This document shows, piece after piece, positions 5,461 to 9,925 of a DNA stretch of 9,925 bases; positions within the stretch are counted from its first letter, which is position 1; every line of letters begins with the position of its first letter. The notes below the pieces were generated by a model. That model ran no database searches. It was not told where the DNA came from and worked only from the letters and a program-made list of their open reading frames with translations. The position numbers and the translations under genes are program-made. Origin of the DNA: Bacillota bacterium (lineage in GTDB: Bacteria > Bacillota > Bacilli > Bacillales_A > Planococcaceae); the NCBI GenBank assembly GCA_023405135.1, contig JAEXYZ010000038.1, forward strand, positions 1 to 9,925, read 5' to 3'.

Positions 5461-6821
5461 TTAAAGGTTTTCTTACCATAGTCAATAAATATATCCCTTA
5501 AAAACATTGGTAAATAATACTTTTTCTTGGCATATTTAAAATTTGGAAAAAAATAACCGAATGTAAACATATCAAGAGTTGCTAGTTGATATGTCTTATC
5601 TAAATTTGCAATCTCTTGTCCTACAATTAATTCTCGCTTACTATTAACTGTGAACTCATAAGTTAGCATTTTTCCAAATATAGAACCTCTAAATCCTAAC
5701 CCTTTAAGCTCTAATAACGGCCATTCTTCATTTTGTGCTTGTAAATAAACTTCTTTTAACTCTCTTCCTGTTAATTCGATTACACATAGATTGATTGGAT
5801 GTGGGAGAATTTTATGAATATCATAATTTGTTATCGTCCCTTTTTTCAAACTATCAAGGAAAATACCTGCATTAAACATCGTGCAGTCAGCAGCAGTAAA
5901 TTCAAGTACTGCTGCTGAAAACAATTTTGATAACTGAGAGTAATGGAACCATTCCTTATTGTAAAATTTTGCATTTTGAAAAATCGGCGTTTGAAGTAAT
6001 TGTTTCCCTTTCTCAGAAATGTCCTCTAAAAACTTCCCCTCACCTTCAATTTCAGGAAGAAGTGCATTTTCAATAACATTTTCCTCTTTTTTAATAATCT
6101 TTTTTGTTTTATGATCAAATTGTAAAATTAAATGACCTGTATAATGACCGAATTTCCCACAACCCGTTAAAAGTACATGATTAACTAATTTCCCCACTTC
6201 AAATAAATGATGCGTATGGGAGCCGAATATTACATCGATAGCGTCACATTCATTCGCTAACAGTTCGTCCTCTGTTATCCCTAAATGGGATAAGCATACA
6301 ACAATATCTACTTCATTTTTTAACTGTTCAGCAAGTTGTTTCAACACTTTTCTTGGCTCTGTTAATTGCCAATTTAACTCATTATAAAATACATTAAATA
6401 ATGCCGTTGCACCAATTACTCCAATTTTTGTCCCATACTTTGTTGTTAAAATTGTATAGGGCTTTAACCATTTAGGGGAGTCCCCTTTTATAGGAGCAAT
6501 ATTTGCAGCGACAACTTCAAAATTCGCCTCATCATATAAAGAATATAATTCTTCAAAAGATAATGTAATCCCTTCATTATTTCCGATGGTTACAACATCA
6601 TACTGTGCTTCATTTAAAAGCTGAACATTACCCTTACCAAGTGTTGCCTCTGTATATATATTTGAACGGTCAAGATGATCACCAACATCAAATAAAAAGC
6701 TTGGTTCACCAAGTTTTGCATACTCTAAACGCTGCTTTTTTATAAAGCCTTGCATTCTTGGCCAATATTCAAAGTGACTATGTACATCATTTGTATGAAA
6801 TATATGAATTGTTTCAAGCAT
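5457..6821 (-). CDS. yunD: Metallophosphoesterase / 5'-nucleotidase family protein YunD
   Basis: This is a bimetallic phosphoesterase of the 5'-nucleotidase/UshA superfamily, with an N-terminal calcineurin-like domain (about 1-230) and a C-terminal 5'-nucleotidase domain (about 280-454). The substrate is unknown. Metal-site motifs, numbered from the chosen start, are D12-x-H14 in HTNDVHSHF, GDHLD (47-51), SHLG (178-181) and GSHTHH (200-205). The usual GNH(E/D) motif reads GNNE (80-83), so the canonical catalytic histidine is asparagine. The protein has no signal peptide and should be cytosolic, unlike exported UshA. I place the start at the ATG at 6821, where GGTGA lies 5 nt upstream. An ATG four codons earlier (6833) lacks a ribosome site but cannot be excluded. 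The gene follows yunE closely. Confidence 0.9.
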   Translation of the reverse strand: MLETIHIFHTNDVHSHFEYWPRMQGFIKKQRLEYAKLGEPSFLFDVGDHLDRSNIYTEATLGKGNVQLLNEAQYDVVTIGNNEGITLSFEELYSLYDEANFEVVAANIAPIKGDSPKWLKPYTILTTKYGTKIGVIGATALFNVFYNELNWQLTEPRKVLKQLAEQLKNEVDIVVCLSHLGITEDELLANECDAIDVIFGSHTHHLFEVGKLVNHVLLTGCGKFGHYTGHLILQFDHKTKKIIKKEENVIENALLPEIEGEGKFLEDISEKGKQLLQTPIFQNAKFYNKEWFHYSQLSKLFSAAVLEFTAADCTMFNAGIFLDSLKKGTITNYDIHKILPHPINLCVIELTGRELKEVYLQAQNEEWPLLELKGLGFRGSIFGKMLTYEFTVNSKRELIVGQEIANLDKTYQLATLDMFTFGYFFPNFKYAKKKYYLPMFLRDIFIDYGKKTFN

Positions 6822-6858
6822 GCTGTTCACCATCTTTTCAATAATCGATTACTTTAAT

Positions 6859-7680
6859 TTAAAATAAACCATCTAAAATCGACCGTATGCCTAGTAATAA
6901 TAAAATTATTCTTAAGGCAAATACAAGGGTTTCAGATTTCATTTTTTTATTTAATACCGAACCAATTTTCGCACCGATATATGCTCCTACGATGACTGGG
7001 AGTGTATAAATCCACGGCACATTTCCTAAATAAATATGACTTGCTGAATTTGCAATAGACGTTAAAAATACCATAAACATCGAGGTCGCAACTGCAACAT
7101 GTGGTGGAAATTGAAATAATAAAAGCATCGCTGGTACAAGCAACGAACCTCCACCAATACCAAACAATCCTGATGTAAAACCTACTACAAACGTAAGTAA
7201 AATTGCAGACCAAATTGGATATCCATAATTTAATTTTGTTCCGTCTGGGTCAATAAATTCTCGCTTTATTCCATGTTCTACAAACCAACTAATTGGTTTC
7301 AATTTATATCGTACTAGCAAAATAAAAGATAGAATGATCAACCAAATTCCAAAATAAATATTAAATGATGGTAAGTCTAGCCCTTTATTTACCCATGCGC
7401 CGACCATCGTCCCTGGTATACTTCCTATAAAGAAAATTAAACCACTTTTATAATCAACTGTTTTTGATTTCATATAAGATAATGTTGAGGATAGTCCAAT
7501 AAAAATCATCATAACTACGGATAAACCAACAACAGATTGCGGTGTTATGTCAGGGATGTATCCGAGGTTATTGCCGATAAATAATGTTGCAGGTACTAAA
7601 ATAACGCCCCCACCAAGCCCTACTAGCGATCCTATAACACCCGCGCATAATGCAATAATGACTAATAAAAAATACTCCAT
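6859..7680 (-). CDS. yunE: TauE/SafE-family membrane permease YunE
   Basis: This is an integral membrane protein of the TauE/SafE (sulfite/sulfoacetate exporter, DUF81) family, 273 residues with about eight hydrophobic helices. It shows the internal duplication of the family. The glycine-rich motif occurs in the first half as GSLVGLGGGVILVPA (about 17-31) and again in the second as GLFGIGGGSLLVPA. The charged cytoplasmic loop around residues 126-151 separates the halves. Members export sulfite, sulfoacetate or related organosulfur anions, or import some of them; the substrate here is not determinable. The ATG overlaps the yunF stop by one base (TAATG), and AAGGAG lies 7 nt upstream inside yunF, so the two are translationally coupled. 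No terminator separates it from yunD. Confidence 0.92.
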   Translation of the reverse strand: MEYFLLVIIALCAGVIGSLVGLGGGVILVPATLFIGNNLGYIPDITPQSVVGLSVVMMIFIGLSSTLSYMKSKTVDYKSGLIFFIGSIPGTMVGAWVNKGLDLPSFNIYFGIWLIILSFILLVRYKLKPISWFVEHGIKREFIDPDGTKLNYGYPIWSAILLTFVVGFTSGLFGIGGGSLLVPAMLLLFQFPPHVAVATSMFMVFLTSIANSASHIYLGNVPWIYTLPVIVGAYIGAKIGSVLNKKMKSETLVFALRIILLLLGIRSILDGLF

Positions 7681-8537
7681 TACAATTCTCCTTCAAACAT
7701 GTCTAACTGTTTTGGTGATAATCCGCTATATTCAATGTTTAATATTTGTTGTAAACGTTTTGCATTGCCCGCAGCATGATGTCCAGAGTTATTATTAAAT
7801 AAAACAAAAACTTCCTTACATTGTTGTTGAAGCTGTTGTATACATTTTGCTAGACCTTGAAGTTCTTCTTCATTGTAATCATATAGAAATCTTACTTCAC
7901 GCCAATTTGCAGTATTCCCTGCATTGTGCCAGCCGTGTACGTTGCGTCCGTGTATTCGTAAAAGCGCTTTGTCCGCAGTTGCAATTGGAACGAGTGGAAC
8001 AGATCCAGTTCCAGCTTGAGGTTCATCACAAACAGTATGAATACAATCATTTTCTTTAAGAAATTGCAATGTCTTTTCTTTCATTGCATTGCTATACCAT
8101 GTTTGATTACGAAATTCAATTGCTATTGGATAGTCACTTAATTGCTCTTTAATGTAACGTATATAAAGAATATTTTTCGAGCTGCAATCAAACCAAGGGG
8201 GAAATTGTACAAGAATCATTCCTAATTTCCCTACTTTTTTAAAAGCATCCACACTTTCCTTAAAGGCATTCATCATGTCATCTCGAGAATCAAAGGGTAA
8301 GTCCCCTCTTAAATGACCTGTCATTCCTTGATAAGCTTTTACAATAAATTGAAAATTTGAAGGTGTGTCACTACACCACTTTTCAACGTTTGAAACAGGC
8401 GGAATTGCATAAAAAGAAGTATCTACTTCAACAATTGGAAAGTGCCCACTGTAATCAAATAATTTATCTCGACTTAATGTTGCAGTACTATAAAGCGTCG
8501 GGTGATCTCCCCATCCAGTTAGACCAATTTTTATCAT
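7680..8537 (-). CDS. yunF: DUF72 protein YunF
   Basis: This is a 285-residue soluble protein of the DUF72 family, a TIM-barrel-like fold of unknown biochemical function that is very widespread in bacteria. Recognisable segments are the opening IGLTGWGDHPTLY, VEVDTSFYAIPP (about 37-48), FQFIVKAYQGMTGH, ILVQFPPWF, AIEFRNQTWY, and the C-terminal LFNNNSGHHAAGNA. Conserved acidic and aromatic residues along the barrel suggest a binding pocket, but no reaction is established. Start: ATG at 8537 with AGGAG about 8 nt upstream. It is the first gene of the probable yunF-yunE-yunD operon. A TATACT about 55 nt upstream could be a -10 box but lacks a good -35. Full length and intact. Confidence 0.93.
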   Translation of the reverse strand: MIKIGLTGWGDHPTLYSTATLSRDKLFDYSGHFPIVEVDTSFYAIPPVSNVEKWCSDTPSNFQFIVKAYQGMTGHLRGDLPFDSRDDMMNAFKESVDAFKKVGKLGMILVQFPPWFDCSSKNILYIRYIKEQLSDYPIAIEFRNQTWYSNAMKEKTLQFLKENDCIHTVCDEPQAGTGSVPLVPIATADKALLRIHGRNVHGWHNAGNTANWREVRFLYDYNEEELQGLAKCIQQLQQQCKEVFVLFNNNSGHHAAGNAKRLQQILNIEYSGLSPKQLDMFEGEL

Positions 8538-8610
8538 TTCTATCTCCTATTTTAGGTTACTTCACGAAAATTCCCAAGTTTTCTCTCTTTTAGTATAAAC
8601 CATAAAACAA

Positions 8611-8650
8611 AAAAAGTTTGCTTTACGTAATTGCGTAAAACAAACTTTTT
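8611..8650 (-). terminator. Terminator after yezD
   Basis: AAAAAGTTTG (8611-8620) pairs with CAAACTTTTT (8641-8650), and TTTACG (8622-8627) with CGTAAA (8634-8639), with a C-A mismatch and a 6-nt loop. On the - strand it is followed by TTTTTTTGTTTT. It lies 32 nt past the yezD stop and insulates yunF from the sulfur genes. Confidence 0.85.
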
Positions 8651-8682
8651 CATCATTCTTTATATGAATTATCTTATATATT

Positions 8683-8832
8683 TTATTTACTTAGACGAAT
8701 CTTTTCATTTTTTTCTATTTGTACAATTTGATCATCATGCACAATCAACGTAATCGACCCATAATTCATGGATGATAGCATCTGTTCAATGTTCCTTAAA
8801 ACTTTTTGAATAACTTCTTGTTTTTTACTCAT
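8683..8832 (-). CDS. yezD: Small YezD-family protein (DUF2292)
   Basis: This is a 49-residue gene short enough to be overlooked by length cut-offs. It starts with ATG at 8832, with GGAAGGA 9 nt upstream. The protein begins MSKKQEVIQKVLRNIEQMLS, has the core NYGSITLIVHDDQIVQIE (24-40) and ends KNEKIRLSK. The YGSI-x3-VHD-x-IVQIE-x3-KIRL pattern is the YezD/DUF2292 signature. Proteins of this family are usually encoded among sulfur assimilation or sulfonate genes and are regulated with them; their molecular role is unknown. That fits its position just downstream of an ssuE-type reductase and cysK. It is cytosolic, with a predicted helix followed by a beta-hairpin. It is followed by its own terminator. 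The symbol is assigned from the pattern, not from an alignment. Confidence 0.85.
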   Translation of the reverse strand: MSKKQEVIQKVLRNIEQMLSSMNYGSITLIVHDDQIVQIEKNEKIRLSK

Positions 8833-8911
8833 CTACTTCCATCCTTCCAATTATTGTTTTTCTAAAAAATTAATAAACTTTAATAGCCCTACAGATTTTC
8901 ATGCGCCTATA

Positions 8912-8949
8912 AAAATTTAATTAAAATGCAGAATAAAAATTCAAATTTT
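8912..8949 (-). promoter_or_regulatory. AT-rich palindrome between ssuE and yezD
   Basis: AAAATTTAATT (8912-8922) faces AATTCAAATTTT (8938-8949), complementary apart from one unpaired C. On the - strand TTTTTATAGG follows. It may be a weak terminator of the reductase gene or an operator for yezD; the stem is all A-T, so a terminator would be feeble. No convincing promoter for yezD was found. Confidence 0.3.
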
Positions 8950-8975
8950 ATAATCATCAGAAAATTTAAAAAGGA

Positions 8976-9509
8976 TTAAACTAACGCTTTTGCAGATAGC
9001 AATGCTTGCAATTCATTTGTTAAACGCGTTATCGCTTCTTCCTCAATTCTATAGCGACCATCCTCTAATCTTTCAATTTGTTTATCAACGATATATACTG
9101 AGTTCAAAATTTCCGTTGCACCTAATACAGAAAGTACCGGTTTTAATGTATATTCAATTGCTAATAAATGCGCTAAAGAACCCCCCACTGCAATTGGAAT
9201 TATTTTTTTACCAACTAATACTTTTTGTGGGAGCAAATCAAGATAGGTTTTTAATATTCCCGAATATGTTGCTTTAAAAATCGGTGTTAGCACTATTACA
9301 TAATCTGCATCAGCTATCTGTATGTTTTCATACTTTATTTTTTCACTGGCAAAGTTTGCTGAAATCAAATCATTCGCAGGTAAATCATGGACAAAAATAG
9401 AATGTACTTGTATTTGTGCCTTAGATAAATATTCTACTATATATTGATGAATCCCACTTAAACGAGATTGTTTTGTATGATTTCCGTTAATCAGTACTGC
9501 TTTAACCAT
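8976..9509 (-). CDS. ssuE: NAD(P)H-dependent FMN reductase, SsuE type
   Basis: SsuE reduces free FMN with NAD(P)H and hands FMNH2 to the alkanesulfonate monooxygenase SsuD, which releases sulfite from sulfonates. The 177 residues show the flavodoxin-like fold. Segments closely resembling E. coli SsuE include TPIFKATYSGILKTYLDLLP (75-94), AVGGSLAHLLAIEYTLKPVLS (107-127) and EILNSVYI. Y120 lies in the segment matching the SsuE tyrosine that forms its pi-helix (MsuE-type relatives have histidine), which favours a true SsuE-like enzyme. The frame is open to 9539, but the ATG at 9509 has AAGGAG about 9 nt upstream, while the earlier ATG lies inside a hairpin. No ssuD or transporter is present, so the partner must be elsewhere or the enzyme serves another monooxygenase. 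Confidence 0.88.
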   Translation of the reverse strand: MVKAVLINGNHTKQSRLSGIHQYIVEYLSKAQIQVHSIFVHDLPANDLISANFASEKIKYENIQIADADYVIVLTPIFKATYSGILKTYLDLLPQKVLVGKKIIPIAVGGSLAHLLAIEYTLKPVLSVLGATEILNSVYIVDKQIERLEDGRYRIEEEAITRLTNELQALLSAKALV

Positions 9510-9529
9510 TTGTATCCTCTCCTTGTATT

Positions 9530-9544
9530 CCACTAACATAGTGG
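9530..9544 (-). promoter_or_regulatory. Perfect short hairpin just upstream of the ssuE ribosome site
   Basis: CCACTA (9530-9535) and TAGTGG (9539-9544) form a perfect 6-bp stem with a 3-nt loop, a few bases before the AAGGAG. It could be an mRNA hairpin in the leader or an operator; no regulator is identifiable. Confidence 0.35.
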
Positions 9545-9581
9545 ATATTTTTCCTAATACCTTTATCTATTGCATCCTAAG

Positions 9582-9607
9582 GGTATAAAATAACCAAATA
9601 CTATACC
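9582..9607 (-). promoter_or_regulatory. Inverted repeat GGTATA-N14-TATACC in the ssuE upstream region
   Basis: GGTATA (9582-9587) and TATACC (9602-9607) form a 6-bp inverted repeat whose arms themselves look like -10 boxes (TATACC, TATAGT on the - strand). The symmetry over about 26 bp suits a dimeric repressor covering the promoter. Sulfur genes in Bacillales are commonly controlled by CymR, but I do not claim a match to its motif. Confidence 0.3.
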
Positions 9608-9689
9608 TAATCTGATCAAGAACCTTTCATTTCGTAAGCATCAACTAAGTTTAGTCACATTGTTAATGACAACTGTCTTTTTAATAAAC

Positions 9690-9734
9690 AAAGGCCCCTA
9701 TTTCTTTATTAATTTGAAAGAAACAGGGACCTTT
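9690..9734 (-). terminator. Terminator of cysK
   Basis: AAAGGCCCCTATTTCTTT (9690-9707) pairs with AAAGAAACAGGGACCTTT (9717-9734), about 18 bp with G-T or mismatched pairs at two positions and a 9-nt loop. On the - strand it is followed by GTTTATT, a weak U-tract. It lies 45 nt past the cysK stop. Confidence 0.75.
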
Positions 9735-9779
9735 AGTATGACTAATCGGCCAAGCTATATATTTTTATATTTGATAATA

Positions 9780-9925
9780 TTAATCTTCAAACTCATACAA
9801 AGCAGTTGATAAATAACGTTCACCGTTTGAAGGAACGATTGCTAAAACGTTTGAACCTTTGCCAAGACGTTTTGCTGTTTCAATTGCTGCATGGATGGCT
9901 GCTCCTGAAGAAATACCTACTAAAA
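9780..9925 (-). CDS. cysK: Cysteine synthase A, C-terminal end (partial)
   Basis: CysK condenses O-acetylserine with sulfide to make cysteine, using pyridoxal phosphate. Only the last 47 residues lie inside the window, and the gene continues past the right edge. They read LVGISSGAAIHAAIETAKRL, then GKGSNVLAIVPSNGERYLST, then ALYEFED. GISSGAA is the conserved glycine/serine segment near the cofactor phosphate, and VPSNGERYLST is the typical end of CysK. Close relatives such as CysM or cystathionine beta-synthase differ at the ending, so CysK is preferred, though the fragment is short. The stop is TAA (9782-9780 on the - strand), followed by a terminator. With ssuE and yezD it marks this end as sulfur metabolism. 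Confidence 0.88.
   Translation of the reverse strand, partial: LVGISSGAAIHAAIETAKRLGKGSNVLAIVPSNGERYLSTALYEFED

Noticed and set aside
6947..7213. Cysteine-rich 88-residue open frame on the - strand
   Set aside because: It is an alternate frame of yunE, where hydrophobic codons produce Cys, Tyr and Phe runs. It is not a real protein.
7547..7798. Open frame on the + strand across the yunE-yunF junction
   Set aside because: It is antisense to two coupled, well-supported genes and has no recognisable features.
9545..9689. T-box or S-box riboswitch before the ssuE-type gene
   Set aside because: No T-box sequence, no antiterminator and no terminator in the leader; only short palindromes are present.

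Overview
The window is AT-rich, ordinary chromosome from a spore-forming Bacillales bacterium. Its gene set and order match the yutF-yutE-yutD-lipA-yunB-yunD-yunE-yunF block of Bacillus subtilis. The GC-rich interspersed repeat at the left edge and the general look suggest Planococcaceae (Lysinibacillus or Solibacillus type). That genus-level guess is inference; no marker gene is present.

Layout. Positions 1-250 hold a palindromic interspersed repeat and the terminator of yutF. A TAATG-coupled pair, yutE-yutF, reads leftward to about 1470. A divergent small gene of the DUF3055/SAV0927 family (1562-1828, +) shares a compact promoter region with it. After an unexplained 150-nt intergenic stretch comes a near-perfect terminator hairpin that can serve converging genes. 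It is followed by the leftward genes yutD, lipA (lipoyl synthase), yunB (sporulation protein), an HD-GYP cyclic-di-GMP phosphodiesterase-like gene, yunD (5'-nucleotidase family), yunE (TauE/SafE exporter family) and yunF (DUF72). yunF and yunE are TAATG-coupled, and yunD probably follows them in one operon. The HD-GYP gene has its own very good SigA-type promoter, whose -35 box overlaps the yunD stop codon.

The right end (8611-9925) is a sulfur-metabolism cluster on the - strand: the 3' end of cysK (cysteine synthase), an ssuE-type FMN reductase, and a 49-residue YezD/DUF2292 gene short enough to be missed by length cut-offs. Each of these is bounded by hairpins or palindromes.

No clearly new multi-gene system is visible. 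The most interesting structure is at 4225-4276. There the terminator hairpin of the HD-GYP gene contains, in its 3' arm and U-tract, the Shine-Dalgarno sequence and TTG start codon of yunB, and its loop carries a SigE-like -10 sequence. A read-through transcript and a transcript starting at yunB would therefore expose the ribosome site differently. Secondary points are the unexplained intergenic element at 1829-1981, the HepT-fold YutE lacking the catalytic histidine, and YunD carrying GNNE instead of GNHE. There are no rRNA, tRNA, CRISPR, prophage or transposase genes.
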